Below are positions 12,245-25,439 of a DNA stretch of 64,000 bases, in pieces. Under the pieces are notes generated by a model. The model searched no databases. It saw only the letters and a program-made list of their open reading frames with translations, and was not told the origin of the DNA. The translations under genes were made by a program, and so were the position numbers. The DNA lies in contig CP126195.1 in the NCBI GenBank assembly GCA_030272155.1, forward strand, positions 3,517,001 through 3,581,000. The letters run 5' to 3'. The stretch is from Tetradesmus obliquus (lineage: Eukaryota > Chlorophyta > Chlorophyceae > Sphaeropleales > Scenedesmaceae). The first letter of the stretch is position 1. Every line of letters starts with the position of its first letter.

Positions 12245-13831
12245 GCTGTCACGATTCGCTGCAGACGTAGCGTCTTGGTTGCTCGGTCAAGGCAGTCAGC
12301 TGCATGTGAGGGGTGTGCGGAACACGAGAGGAGCAGCAGGTGCTTAGAGAGGCAGCTTTGTATGTAAACTGTATCACTGAATGGTATCAAAGTAAATCAC
12401 GCATTGCCAGCACGTTGCAATGCCTACATAGCGAGCTGTTTTGTGGCGGTATTTCGATTTGGATGATTGCTGGTCATGCATGCATTGATTTGCATCAAAA
12501 TCCATCGAAACACCGCAAGGATGGCATCAGTAACAGTGCTGTACGCACCTGATGCTCCAGCACGCAGCCCTCAAACAACGTTCGTGAGCTTCAAATATGT
12601 GTGTTGCGTCTGCAAAGTGTGTCAGCGCTGTGCTCACGACTCCAACTTATGTGTAGACTGTGTAGGAAAAACATGAGGAAACGCTCTTGACTGTGTCACA
12701 GAGAAGGTGTACACGGGCCGCGGGCATGGTACCCGCGCACTCAATGCCATACCAATCAGGCACAAGGAAACGTAGCGCTGCCCCAGTTTCATGCGAGACT
12801 GATCACTTTTACTTTTTAAAACATGTGAGCTTGTAAGGAGGGCAAACAAATGCCTGCAACCTCAGCGGTTATCGCCGCGACGTACGTCGTGTGTCAGCAG
12901 GCGAACTATGCTGGCTTCGCAGCTGAGAGACCATTGACCCAGGTGTAGTTACTGTAGACCGTGCTGTGATCCCTGGTAGCAGTGCCAGTGATACGGCGGT
13001 GCTGCTGACATGCTGCACAGCCTGTAACATGTACACTCCCCATGGCCAGCCCCATCCACCCTCTCTCTTACCCTAGTTCCCTAACCCCTACCTTCCCCGA
13101 CACAAAGAAGCTGCACCGGGTTTTTTAAATGCCCTCATACCAGGGCATGCTGCAGTCCAGCTGGTGGTGCAGCACGCCAGTGCAGCGAAGCTCAACAGTG
13201 TTCATTCTACAGAATTGCCTCGCTGCATTTGCCAATGCATGCATGTATAAAGAGGTACAGCATGTCATACTTCTGCAACACGCAAACATGACACCGTCAC
13301 TGCGCAGCATGAGGCATCGCTGCATCAGAATGAGCAGACCTACAGCAGGCCCACACCATTATGGTGTGCAGATGATCTGCATGTAGCTGGTGCTCGTACA
13401 GGTCAGCAGTTGCCCACAAACATGGCCTGATGACAGCACATAGTTGCAAGAACCATTCAGACTCACGCGCATCTGCTGTAGCGTGTTCTGCACGTGCCGT
13501 GCAATCAACGCAGCGCAGGGTGCAGAGCCATATGCACAGCAACACGCCTGCTGTTACAAGGAACACACCAAAAATCACAAACGCACAGCATAGTGGTGTA
13601 GTTGCCGCTCCATTGAAGCGCGGGGCCGATGGCGTTGATGCTATGGCTTGATGAGTAACATGATGATGATGATGATGAAACGCACAGCATGTTTCTGCTG
13701 CCCCGCGCACTCCCGGCATCAAAGTAACCAACCAACTGCTGTTGAGGTGCTAAAGCAGATTCCCGCGGCCCGCTGATGAATTTATATGTTGCAAGCAGCA
13801 GCACCCACACCCCGGTCAAGGGACCAGCGCC
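12245..13831. other. Intergenic region between two minus-strand genes
   Basis: It holds the promoter of the Trp-repeat gene and the 3' UTR of the membrane glycoprotein gene. TTACA at 13554-13558 gives TGTAA on the minus strand, about 275 bases after the stop at 13832. A short ATG-triplet run lies at 13660-13677. No exon chain was found. Confidence 0.4.
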
Positions 13832-14978
13832 TCATCGCTGCTTGCCTGCTGCTGCGCCTGCACCAGACAACGATTGCCCTCTACTGCTGCTGCGCGGCAT
13901 GCCGCCATCTGACCTCATTTGCCCCCGCAGCAGCTGCCTGCTGTCCCCAAAGTCTGTATCCTGCGATTGTGCTGCGTCCCTGCCACCCCTCCCATCGTCA
14001 GCTACATCAGCAGCAGTACCGGCAGCAGCAGCAGCAGCAGCACCCAGCTTCATGCCTGAACTGCTGCCAGGTCTGCTACCTGGCCTACTGCCAGCAGCTC
14101 TGCTGCTGATTGGCAGCTGCAGTTGCTGAGTTCCTCCAGCATCCTGCTGGCCTGCTGCTGCTGCTGCTGCTGAAGGTTGGCTGGGCCTTGCAGCAGAGCT
14201 TGGGAAGGGCCCAGTTGCAAGCTCAACAGGCGCCTCCTGTGTCTGCAGCACAGAGTAATCCTGCAAGTATAACAGGCAACAAACAGCAGTGTGGTCAGCG
14301 GAAAAGCGCATTACGTGCGTATGCGGTCGCACTTCATGCTGCTTCTATTGGTGTAGATGCAATACGGTGCAGTGCAGAGCACAAAGAAGCATCAGGCCTT
14401 GCTTGTGCCAGGCAAAAGCCGCCCAAAAGCAGCTCATGCCCATGTGTGCTCACACATGTGCAGGTGCGCTCACACGCTGTGGGCTGTGGTGCGCAGCAAA
14501 CATGCTGCCTGACACTGCGCAAGTTTGCGTCTGCCGGCTACCCCACTAGCGCAGTTCAGTGCAAACAACCCACGCCAGCACCAGCGCAGCCAGCGCAAGT
14601 GAGATACGATGCTGCAGCAGCTGTTCAAATGCAAATGCTGATGCAATGCAGCAGGCCCTTGTTCCTGAAAGCAGCTGCCCACCTGGCGCTCCCGCACCCT
14701 GACGACCAGCCTTGCGGCCATCACACACACCAGCACACCCATCACAACTGACACAGCAGTGAACACCACCCAGCTTGGCAGGTACCACCCGTGTGGCGGG
14801 CCTGCTGCTGCTGCTGCTGCTTTGGATGCAGGCCTGCTGCTATGAGCGCCAGCAGCCACCGCGCTGCTGCCTTTGCTGCTGCTGCTGCTGCTGCTGCTTA
14901 GTGATGATCCATTGGGCTGCAGCACCCCTACGTTCTTGGTCACCTGCAAAGCAAGCCACAGCAGCGTGCAGTTGCATG

Positions 14979-15048
<70 letters not shown>

Positions 15049-17663
15049 GTAGCAGCATCATGCGAGCTAGGACCACAAGCAGCTCAAACATGCAGCTGGG
15101 CACAGCAGCATGTAGCGCTGCGGCTTGTGATCCTGTGCTGCTGCCGCCTGGGTGTATCGGCTTCTCTGGCAGATGCGGCTGGCGTGCTGAACCAATAGCA
15201 GAACATGCCAGAAGCATGACAACAAAAAGGCGATTCTAAACATCACATAACACTCAAGATCGCAGAGCCGCCACTTCCTGCCCCACTTACCGCAAACTGA
15301 AATTGGCAGGAGGCATGCGTCTGCAGGATGAGGCTACTGCCCTGCCTGTACAGCTTCGCTGGCGCCTTGCCAACAGCTGCTGCTGCTGCTGCAGCCGCCG
15401 CCACATCAGCATCTGCATCAGCATCTCCATCTGCTGTATGTGTGTCATTGCAGTCCACTCCACTGCTTGCGCTATCTCCTGAGGCTCCTCCCGCAGTCTC
15501 TACAGGCCTGGGAGGTGCGGCTGCAGGCACAGCAGGATTGGTGGAGAACTTAAGCAGTGAGGCATCCATAGCTTCACTGCCCTCCGCATTCACCCTTGCT
15601 ACCGCCCCGCTGCCTTCAATGTTTACAGCTGCAGCTAGCTGCGCAGCTGGTGCTGTTTCCTCGTCCGACCCATCCTCATCGTCAGCTGATGCTAGCAGCC
15701 TGCGCAGCTGCTGTTGGTGCTGCAGCCGCCGCTGCTGCCGCAGCAACTTTCTGCGACCACCTGGCGTGGTAGCAGGACTGCTGTTGCTGCTGCTGCTGTT
15801 GCTGCTGCTGTTGCTTGGTGCAGGCGATGCTGACGCTGCATCTGCAGGCTGCGCTGGAGCTGGCGTAGGTGCAGCTGGAGCAGGGCTGCTTGCATTGGCA
15901 GCAGCGGCAGCAGCACCAGCAGCAGCAGGAGCCGGAGCAGCCGCAGCTGCGCTGCTGGCATTGCTGGCAGTGCCACCGGCTGCTGCTGCTGACTGCTGCC
16001 CTTGCTGTACTGCTGATGTGTTTGCAGCAGTGCTGTCAGCAGCAGCTGCTGCAGTTGGTGCTCCAGCAGCAGGGGCAGCAGCAGCAGCAGGAGCAGGCGA
16101 GGTGCCAGCGGGTGCAGCCACAGGCCCCGCTGCTGCTGCTGGTGCTGGTGTAGGTAGGGGAGCTGGCTTTGGTGCCGGGTGCCGCTTTGGCTGCGCGTGG
16201 TGACGCCTGCCCTGGTAATCACTGCTACTGCTGCTGCCAGCTGCTGCTTTTGTGCAGTTGCTCTTGCTGCGCAGCACTGCCCTGCCAAACAGCAGTGCAA
16301 GGTTGGAGAGCAGCTGCTGCTGCAGCTTGGTTGCGTTGCTTCCTGCAAGCTCCTCTGGGTGCTCTGCTGCATACCTGAATAACCAGCCACAAGCCACAGC
16401 AGCAGGAGCAGCAGCAGCAGCATGAGTGGAATTGCACCATTGTCCAGCGCACTGTTGGTGCATGACTGACCCTGCAAGCTGCTACAGGTCCTCTGCAGTA
16501 TGCTTGTGCAATATGCAGGCACACGATAGTCCTCTCGTGGTGGCGCCCAGCAGCTGCAGAGCCTGCTCGTGCTGCGCATGCAAGGCAGCGCACTCAGCTG
16601 CTGGAGCTGCTATGCATGCAGCAGCCGCCCAGCCTCACATGCAGATTGGCCTGTCACCCAGCTAGGCACGCATGCTTACTTGACAAGCTGTGCTTCACTG
16701 AGCACCCCCAGCAGCGTGGCATTAGAAGGACCTACAGCAGTGAGAAAGAAAAAGCATGCGTCGCCATGCGCAAGCAGCAGGATTTACAGGCTAGTTGCTG
16801 GTTGAAGTGACATCGGCAGCAGACAGCATCGATGGTACAGGAGACCTGCTGTAATGCATCTCATCGGCATGCTGCACAACAGCTGTTGACTGAATGTTGA
16901 CAGGGGCCAACACGCCCTGCTGCTGGCACCGCAGCTTGAAGCTGCTGTGCTGTTATGCTGAGAAGACTGGCATCGCAGCTGCTGCTGCCGCGCATCATCA
17001 CTAGCTGTGGTCTGCAGCAAGCAAGTACAACTCACCATTCAGTCGCCCTTGCGCATGCAGCAGCTTGCAGACAGCGGGCAGCTTGCTTGCTTTGCTCTTC
17101 GCTTTTGGCTTTATGTTCACCCTGCAGTCCTTGACTGTTACTTTGCTGGTGCGGAAGCAGTCGAGTACTGCTGCACCCATGCCGCTGTGCCCTGGCCGGC
17201 AGCCAGCAGGCAGCTGCTCTACGTTTGCAAGCCGCAAGCGGCTGGTGCCTGCAGGAAAGTGCATGATGTATGGAGTTTAACACCTGCACCATTGGTTGTG
17301 CAATGCCTGTCGTTGCTCGTAACAGACTGATCACGTGGTGATGTGGGTGTGGTATGCTTCCAAAGGTGCGCAGCGGCAAGGACAAGGTGTTGTTCAACAA
17401 ATAGCTGCTGTGCACAATTGCTTGTGGCATGGTGTTGCAGATGAGTAGTGTGGTGGTGCTGGGAGCAGTATGGTGTGCACATCACATTATTGATGACAAA
17501 ATTTAGTGTCCTTATCACCTGTGTTGCAAGTGTTGAAGGTGCTGTTGTGCTGTGCTGCTGCTTTGCTGCTGATCCTGGCTGCTGCAGGCTGTAGAGCTCC
17601 CATCAGCAAAGTAGCTGCCAGTATGTGCTTAAGCAGCAAGTACAACAACTGATTGACGGCCAT
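13832..17663 (-). CDS. Type I membrane glycoprotein with Cys-rich ectodomain, 769 aa
   Basis: Seven exons: 17663-17519, 17248-17036, 16731-16680, 16571-16438, 16366-15291, 14943-14683, 14260-13832 (2310 bases, all phases agree). Exon 1 is a signal peptide (MAVNQLLYLLLKHILAATLL...). Exons 2-4 encode a domain of about 140 residues with roughly ten Cys, including AGCRPG, LDCFR, KDCR, LCSCW, RTCSS and QSCTN. N-glycosylation sites follow (SNATL, SNATK, SNCTK). The middle is Ala/Pro/Ser-rich like hydroxyproline-rich wall proteins, with a basic RRKLLRQQRRLQ stretch and an acidic patch. Exon 6 gives one membrane helix (SWVVFTAVSVVMGVLVCVMA) and a VVRVRERQ stop-transfer. The tail of about 150 residues is Ser/Gly/Arg-rich. 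It resembles a wall-spanning receptor or anchor. I do not recognise the Cys domain and see no kinase. Confidence 0.75.
14979..15048. repeat. (ATC)n microsatellite
   Basis: About 23 uninterrupted ATC triplets lie in the intron between the fifth and sixth exons of the membrane glycoprotein gene. Confidence 0.98.
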
Positions 17664-18305
17664 GTTGCTGATGCCTGCCTTCGAATGTCTTTGCTGCAGC
17701 CCCTAGCCGATACTGCTGCTGGGCAGGGGCAGGTGCTGCATGCGCCAGCACTGTTCAGCCTACATTAGTGATTCAAGGTTCAAGTAACGACAGGAACGAT
17801 AAACACCGGCACTAACTTGCAAGGATCGTACACAGCCGAGGTGAGGGCGAACTGCCAACGTGAACTGGCAGGACCCAAGCTGCCTGAAAACCAAATGTTT
17901 TTGAACAGTGATGTGATTTGTTTTATTGTGTTGAAGCGCGCTGCTCAACGGCTCCATGTCATTGTCACCATGGCGGTTCGAAATGCAATGCATGCGCTTC
18001 TGGCCATACCTGCCCTACTCTGCCGCAATAACCTTTTGAAGACGTATGTCACATCCGTCGAGCTTTTTGACTGCCGTAGTGAACTGCTCGAGCTGGGTTA
18101 TCCACAAGCTGCAGGCAGCTTTAAGTCCAATGTAGATGTCACAAAAACCTCCGGAGGATCCAGTGACTGACATGAGTCTCACAGCAACCTAAGCCGTCGG
18201 ATAAAGAGCTTGATCGCATCAGGCTGAAGCATATTTGTCGACCTGCGACTTTTGTATATTGCCTGACGTGATTGCCTTATCTATACCGGTGATTCTCTGC
18301 CAGAC
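17664..18305. other. Bidirectional promoter region
   Basis: About 640 bases separate the divergent starts of the membrane glycoprotein (minus) and the SP-rich wall protein (plus). TATATT at 18255-18260 lies about 45 bases before the plus-strand ATG and is a fair TATA candidate. Confidence 0.5.
18255..18260 (+). promoter_or_regulatory. Candidate TATA box
   Basis: TATATT about 45 bases before the ATG at 18306. Confidence 0.35.
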
Positions 18306-20642
18306 ATGGCGGCCATGCGTGTCCTAGTTGCTGCAGCAGCTTTGCTGCTTCTTGCTACAGCCGGCTCTTGCTATGATCTGGCCAACGTCATCAGCCCTAG
18401 GCATGCCTCAATCCTATCAGGTGAGTGGGGGCAATATCAGGCTGTGGTGCAACCCCATCAGAGATCATTGACATCACTGACAGCTGGCTCCTGAAGCAGC
18501 CCCCGCGCATCACATGCATTGACACACCCTTTGCTAGCGGGGCGCAAACAGCATCATGCGCATTTTGAATCCTTAGTTCGCTCCTGATACACCCCTGCAG
18601 TCTTGTACGTTGCCAGCATCTCACAGCTGCTTGCCCTCTTCGCTGTCACACAACAGTGGCGGCTGGGTCCAGTATGCTGCCTTCATCGCTGTCCATGAAC
18701 ACCATGCATGCATCAGTGGTCGGTGCTTGCATAGTTTTACAGTACTGCTCCCTCTTCTGCTCATCGGCTGCTGACCTCTTGTGCATGCTGCTGTTGTTGC
18801 CTCGCAGGCAAGCCAACCCGCAAGCTCCTGCAGGCAACAAACGGCAACAACGTTGCAAACGTGACCACCCCAGCCACCGATGCAGCAACACCTGGCCAGC
18901 TGCCTACACTCGCTGGCCCGGCAGGCAACGCCCTCAACTCCCCTCCAGCCCCGGCAGGAAACGTTGTCATTCCTCCAAGCCCTGCAGGAAACGCTGCATC
19001 CGCTGCAAGCCCCGCAGGAAACACCGCCAGCCCTGTGCTGCGCCAGCCCTTCACTGCCCAGGCCGTCCCCGCCAACGTCCTCACCAACCCAACCGCTGTC
19101 ACATCCCCGCCAACAGCCACCAACAATGGCAACGGCAGGAACAGCAACAATCCTGCAAACCAGGCATCCCCATCACCCCCGCCAGTAGTGACACTGCCGT
19201 CACCTGCTGCCACCCCAGAGGCCAGCCCCTCTCCTTCTCCAGCACCAGTGGCAGCAGTGACACTGCCGTCACCTGCTGCCACCCCAGAGGCCAGCCCCTC
19301 TCCTTCCACAGCACCAGTGGCAGCAGTGACACTGCCGTCACCTGCCGGCAGCAGCCCTGAGGCCAGACCCTCTCCCTCGCCTGCTGCACCCGGCAGCCTC
19401 ACTGCTACCACCCCAGGAGGCACCACCACCACCACCACCTCCCCCAGCCCATCTCCTGCAGTTGTTGATCCAACTGTGGCCTCCACAGCTGCAGCATCGC
19501 CATCCCCATCCCCATCACCATCACCGTCGACCGCGCCTGGTTTCTTGTCTGCCGCAACTCCCATCAACACCACCACCACAGCCACCAGCCCCAGCCCCAG
19601 CTCCAGCCCTGCTACCTCCCCATCCCCATCACCATCACCGTCGACCGCCCCTGGTGTCTTATCTACCGCAACTCCTGCCAATACCACCACCACCGCCACC
19701 AGCCCCAGCCCCAGCCCCAGCCCCAGCCCTGCCCTCAGCAACGCAACCGGCACATCCACCAGCCCCTCCCCTGCCGCCTCTCCCAGCCCCTCACCTAATG
19801 CAACCTCCGCCTCTCCGAGTGCATCACCCAGCCTCAACACAACCTCTCCCGCAGCATCCCCATCTCCCAGCCCTGCAGTCAGCAGCAACACCACTGGTGG
19901 CACCGGCAACAGCAGCAGCGGCAGCGTCACGCTGCCTCCCCTGCCCCAAGGCGCTGACATTGCCAGCACAGTCAGCACCGCCATCGCCAGCAGCAGCGCC
20001 ACAACAGCAGCATCTGCCATCACGGCAGCATCAGCGCGGGGTGAGGCGAGTGCCGCAGCTACAAGCATTGTGCAGCAGGCAAAGGCGGGCCGCATTGATG
20101 CAATCGCAGAGTCGTTTGCGCAGGCAGCGGCGGCCAATGTAGCAGCTACTGCTGCAGTGCTGGCGAGTGCTGCAGCCACTGCAGCCAGCCAGGGCGCAGT
20201 TGAAGAGTTTGGGCGGTCACAAGCCAGGGCATTCACTGTTGCGAAGAGCAGTGGGAACCTGGAAGCCTTCACAAGGACTGCCGCGCAGGCAATCAACGAA
20301 GGCGGGGATGCATCAAACCAAGTGTTTGGTGCGGCATTTGCAGAGGCAGCTGCAGCTGGTGGGGACCAGGGCCAGGCTCTGGCACAAGCTACTGCTCTGG
20401 CTTTCTGCCAGGGCGGTAGCACTGCAACTGCATTCGCATCTGCGTACTCTGTTGCATTGTCGCGCAACAAGCAGGGATGCTTGGTGCTGACGCAGGCGCG
20501 TGCGCTGGCGTTTGCGCAGTGCAGTGGTGGGCAGTTCACTGCTTGGGCTGAGGCGTCTGCAGAGAGCCGCGTGCTGGGTGTGTGTGGGCTGCAGTTCCGC
20601 CTCCTAGAGTTCCCTGGTTTCAACATCAACATTGGCAAATAA
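18306..20642 (+). CDS. SP-rich wall protein with C-terminal Ala-rich four-Cys domain, 649 aa
   Basis: Two exons, 18306-18420 and 18808-20642, with a phase 1 intron (GTGAGT...TCGCAG). Exon 1 encodes a signal peptide (MAAMRVLVAAAALLLLATAG) and a short mature start. Exon 2 begins GKPTRKLLQ. Residues about 60-415 are Ser/Pro/Thr-rich with SPSPSPSP runs, the composition of algal hydroxyproline-rich glycoproteins. Residues about 419-649 form a different domain: Ala/Ser/Gln-rich helical-looking blocks (AESFAQAAAANVAATAAVLA), then conserved AFCQGG, KQGCLVLTQARALAFAQC and VLGVCGL segments and an FNINIG end. The same domain, intron position and RKLLQ motif occur in the gene at 29.9 kb, so the two are paralogues. 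Role in the wall is inferred. The long minus-strand frame over exon 2 is a shadow. Confidence 0.85.
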
Positions 20643-22531
20643 GTGTTCACTTTGTGCTGAACATGTCTGACAGGCTGTTTTTTGGAAATGGCAATGCAAC
20701 GCCATGATTGAGACGTGGTAACCTGAAACGATGGTGTGGTGAATGCATTTTGGCGAGTAGTGGCCTGATCGCGCACTGGCAGTTGCAGCCTGCACTGCAT
20801 GCAGGCCACTTGCTGATCATGATGGATCTGTAGCAGCATACGCTGCCAGCAACTTGCTGTTTTACTTGCTGCGCACTCCAGCACTGCCTAAACGGTATGG
20901 AATAGGGCTTGTGTGTGCAGGCACTTGTCTCTCCCTCGCTTTTGCCTTTCACCGGCAATGCCAGTGGGTGATGCTCATGTGTCACTGCATGGCGCAGTGG
21001 ATTGCTGTGCGCTGTGATGCTGCACTTGATGAGAGCACTTGACAGTTGTGGTGTTGTTTCAGGGTGTTGTATGGTGGGATGCTTGGATGGTATGTATGCT
21101 CTATCTGAACGTGCGATTCATGGTACTATCTTGATGATCAGCATGTGTACACATGTCCCTGCAATGGTGTCGCAAGTGCTGTGATTGCCGATGCAGCTGG
21201 TGGTGACCATATGTAGGTGCACTGCACTGGCAGGTCAACGTATGCGGTGGCATTGCAGTAACAGCATGTTGTGCATAACTGCACAGAGGGTTGTGTATGT
21301 ATGCCGCAGCACACACAGGCCATAGCTGTTTGATCTCTTGATGTGTGTGCCACAAGTGCAGCACCGTGCTGCATCCAGTGACTGGATGTGTCATTGCTTG
21401 TCAGGCGTTGTTGTACTGCGCACCTTGACCAAGAAGAATGTAGCACGCAGCATGCTGAATGAAGGAACAACTGGTTGAGGCCCTTTTAGCTGTTGTCATG
21501 ATGACGTGCCAGTACATAACTTGTCTTGATCAGGATTTGCGCATGCCGGGAAGCGCCTCTTTCCTGAGCGGCTCAGGTGTGTCGAACAATGCAATAGTGT
21601 GGTGTTGCAGTTGCATTGTGTTGGAGTAGGACTTGCATTCGATGATGGGCAGTAAAAATCGCGTGCAGTGTGCAGCACGGCACAGTTGGGCACTGGTGTT
21701 GCACCAGCAGGGCAGCGTATGTGCGGGCGGAGTACTCCACTAGTGGGCTGTGCCAGAGTGTGAACTGCACTGCAGTTCAACGGTTGAACGAAGCTGCACC
21801 AGCACTGGTTTTTAAGTAAAACAGCAAGGCGGACGTTTTAGAGTGTGTATAGCTCCAGACGTATTGTTTCAGTTTGTTGTTCCAGTAGCCCTGGTGTGGC
21901 GTCAGCGCTGCATGGTCTGCCAATCCTTAACGCGTTGTCACCACCTGTTCGAAATCCTTGATGAAGAAGATGCCCTTCAAGCGTGCCACTAGGTCAGCAC
22001 CACACCAGAACTCCGCCAGCTGTTGCCAACACTGCCAGTGTGCCCAGGCTACATCACAATGTCTGGATCACCAGCCTGACCTCCCCCCAGTTGCGAAAAG
22101 GGCAGTAGCTGTTTCTCCTGGCTATCAATCAATTAATGATGCAGAAAAGTGTATTTACGTATTAGGATGCTTCAACTATCTTAATGGCGTTTGGAGGTGT
22201 CACCGCCCATCATGCCAGCAGTGCAGGCAGAACACTACCACATAGGCCCATGCGGTTACAGGACCACAGGCGGCTTCAACAACGCCCATCGTAATCTTTG
22301 ATGCTGTAGAAAGTTCTTTTGCAGTCTTATCATGCGTCGCCCTGATTATCGATTCAGCGATGGCTCTGTCACCGGGTCAAGGGCTCAGCGAATCGATCCC
22401 CGTGCAGGGAAACGCTATGCAGGGACAAGAATATCTTTAAAAATGTGACTTGCACGGTAATATGGTCGTTATAATTGGGTACACCTTAGATCGGCAATAG
22501 TTGTGCAGGGAGAACAGTGTAGCACGCCACA
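20643..22531. other. Intergenic region, no gene seen
   Basis: Contains the 3' UTR of the SP-rich gene and the upstream region of the transporter fusion gene. Base composition is lower in triplet repeats than the genes. No supported exons and no repeat of note. Confidence 0.4.
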
Positions 22532-23280
22532 ATGCTCATATACGGGCTCGCAGCTATCCTATGCGGCTTGTATGCAACAGACACGATACTTGTAGCTTAC
22601 AGCTACCGCACCTGGTCAGATAACCCGCACAGCTCGCAGCTGCTGTTCCTGTCAGAGGGTCTGAAGCTGTTCTTAGCAACCTGCCTGTTCCTAGCAGAGA
22701 ATCCTGCAGGACGAAATGGATTCTCGCTTTTGCCTAAGATACACCCTACAGACAAAGAGCAGCATGCAGGCCTGCTGCCTAAGAGTCCCTTGACAAAGTG
22801 GGAGGCGCTGCTGGCCAAGCTGAAGGGAGTGATGCTTTTTGCAGTCCCAGCGCTGTGTTACTTCACCACAAACAAGTGAGTGGGGAGCTTGGCATTGTAT
22901 TGTGTGTTAAATCAGTTTGACTCAGCTGAGAGCTGGCCCTTCAGCAGCAGACAGACAGCTATGAGCGTGTGGGCTGGTTTGCAGCTGGATGAGTGTATGG
23001 TCGGGTGGTGGGTGGGGGAAAGCCATACTGCATGCGAGTTAGAGCATGAGCCGTCGCGAACAAGATTGCAACCTGCATGCCGCTGCAGCTGCACACGCAG
23101 TTGATGTTGCCTGCCAGCCCATGCTACGTTGTTTGGCAGCACGTACTTCTTGGCTGGAGCGTCCCACCAGCAAACTCCTGCTGGCACTGCAGCTTATGCA
23201 GCAGCCAGCATCCCTGCCTCTGCGCCAATATCCTCACCCCCGGCAAACAAACCGCACTCTGTCTTTGTGTGACACACTCA

Positions 23281-23352
<72 letters not shown>

Positions 23353-25401
23353 CCTGTCCTTCTACGCGCTGCGCATCATGTCAGCGCACACCTACACGCT
23401 ACTGGGCGACCTCAAGGTCATCACCACATGCGTGCTGAGCTACCTGGTGCTAGACAAGCACCTCAACAGGCAGGCAGTGCTCAGCCTTCTGCTGCTGTTT
23501 GCAGGCATCTGCATCGGGCAGTATGCAACCATGGGCGGCAGCCCGCCGCCGCCCGTCCCTGCAGCAGCAGTCACAGCAGCTAGCAATGCGTCGGCAGCAG
23601 CGGTAGAAACAGCTGCAGCGGGCCGCGGGATTACTGACTTCAGCGGTGGCGGTGCAGGCGGTACAAGTTTGTACTGCCCTCAGTGGTTGCCAGGGCTGCT
23701 GGTGATGCTGGTGGTATCCAAGCTGTCTGCAATCGCCTCAGTGTGGACCGAGTGGACCATGAACCACAGCAGCTACAAACACGAGTCCATCAACCTGCAG
23801 AACGCACGGCTGTATGTGGCCGGCACGCTACTGAATGGGCTGTACTTCCTGCAGTCTGGCGGTAGCCTGGAGGGCTTTGGCAGCAACGTGCGGCCGGTGC
23901 ACTGGGTGATTGTGCTGTCCTGCGCGCTCATGGGGCTCGTCACGGTGAGAGGAGACATTCAACATATTATGTGCTCAATTTGGAATAAAATAACTCAACC
24001 AATCAATTACTTGATATTTTGACGAATTGGTGTTGTATTTATGGCTGGTGCTGTCCAGCGCGTTGATGGGCCTGGTCACGGTGAGCGGCTGGCGACCGGT
24101 GGTAGATTAGTGACGCGCATGCGGGGGATCTATGCATGCGCGGACTTAGCACTGCCTTGGCTCAGTCATGCATGCGCGGACTCCATCGCCACTGCCATCA
24201 GCATCAGATTGTGCACACCCATCCTCACCCTTCGCTTGCGCACATGCACATGCTGTCACTCTCACATTCACCCACTCACACCTGCACGCCTTCATGCACC
24301 ACCACTTCCCCACACACGCTGTTATGCACGCAGGCCCTGCTGATCAAGCGGTACGGCAACGTGATCAAGGTGTACGCCTCATGCGTGGCAAGCCTCTTTG
24401 CAGCCGGCATCAGCCACACACTGCTCAACGATCCACCGCCAGTTCTATTCTATCTGGGCTGCGGCCTAGCCATGTTTGCAACGATCCAGCTCCAGGCAGC
24501 ACGCGCAGCAATGGCAGCACAGGACAAGGCCGCAGTAGTGGCTGGCCTGCAGAAGGCGTCTGATGCGGGAGAGGGCTCGTCCCCGAAGTCACAGCAGCAG
24601 CAAGGCTTTGCAAAGCTCGGCAAGGCTGTGGCCCTGCCTGCAGCGGCATCCCTCGCCATGCTGCTGATTGCGGCGTTGGTGTCGACGCAAGCATGCGCCG
24701 GCAGCAGCAGCAGCAGCAGCAGTGGGATGCCGGGCGGCGCGCCACAAAACCAGGTGGTATGGAACACCACGGAAGCCCCCATGCGTGTGTTTGCGCCGCA
24801 GCTACCACTGTGCTTCCCTGACCCAGTTGAGATGAACCGCATGGGTGCGCCCGTGATCAACTGCGCGCTGGATGCGCGCTGCAATGTGGGCGACCCTCGC
24901 TGCTGCGCCTATATCAACTTTGAGATGCTCAAGTTCCTGGACTCCTTCTTATCCTCGAAATGCCTGGAAGGAGAGTGGCTGGTCGTGTATGGCACAGCCC
25001 TAGGAGGAGTACGGAATGGGACGATTCTAGCCCATACACAGGATGTGGATCTGGCTCTATCACCTAGGGCTATCCAGGTGCTAGAGCAGAATGCTACAAA
25101 AGAGGAGCTATACCGCGCCGGCTATCTGTTTTGGCACCACGCGCGGCGCGGGGTGTGGAAGCTTGTGCCGCATCACAAGCACCCCTCGCCGCAGTTCCGC
25201 GCAGTCATGCTGTTCAATGAGACAGTGGGGCAGTGGGAGACGCGCACCGGCAGCTTTGTTGGCGGGTATGTGGATGGCTGGGTGATGTGGCCGGTGCCTC
25301 AAGGCACCCGATGTGATAGGCGGCTGAGGGGAGCTAACTTCACTGCAATGATTCAGGATGCATTTCCCTGGCCCCCGATGCCACAGAGCAGCGCGTGCAA
25401 G

Positions 25402-25439
<38 letters not shown>

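Noticed and set aside
15328..16203. 291-residue Ala-rich plus-strand frame
   Set aside because: Antisense to the Ala/Pro-rich exon of the membrane glycoprotein. No start context, splice sites or paralogue.
18761..20884. 707-residue minus-strand frame
   Set aside because: Shadow of the SP-rich gene. The plus strand has the signal peptide, intron and a paralogue with the same domain.
22330..22440. Sequence with a CGAATCGATCCCCG stretch considered as a tRNA
   Set aside because: No cloverleaf arms could be paired around it.
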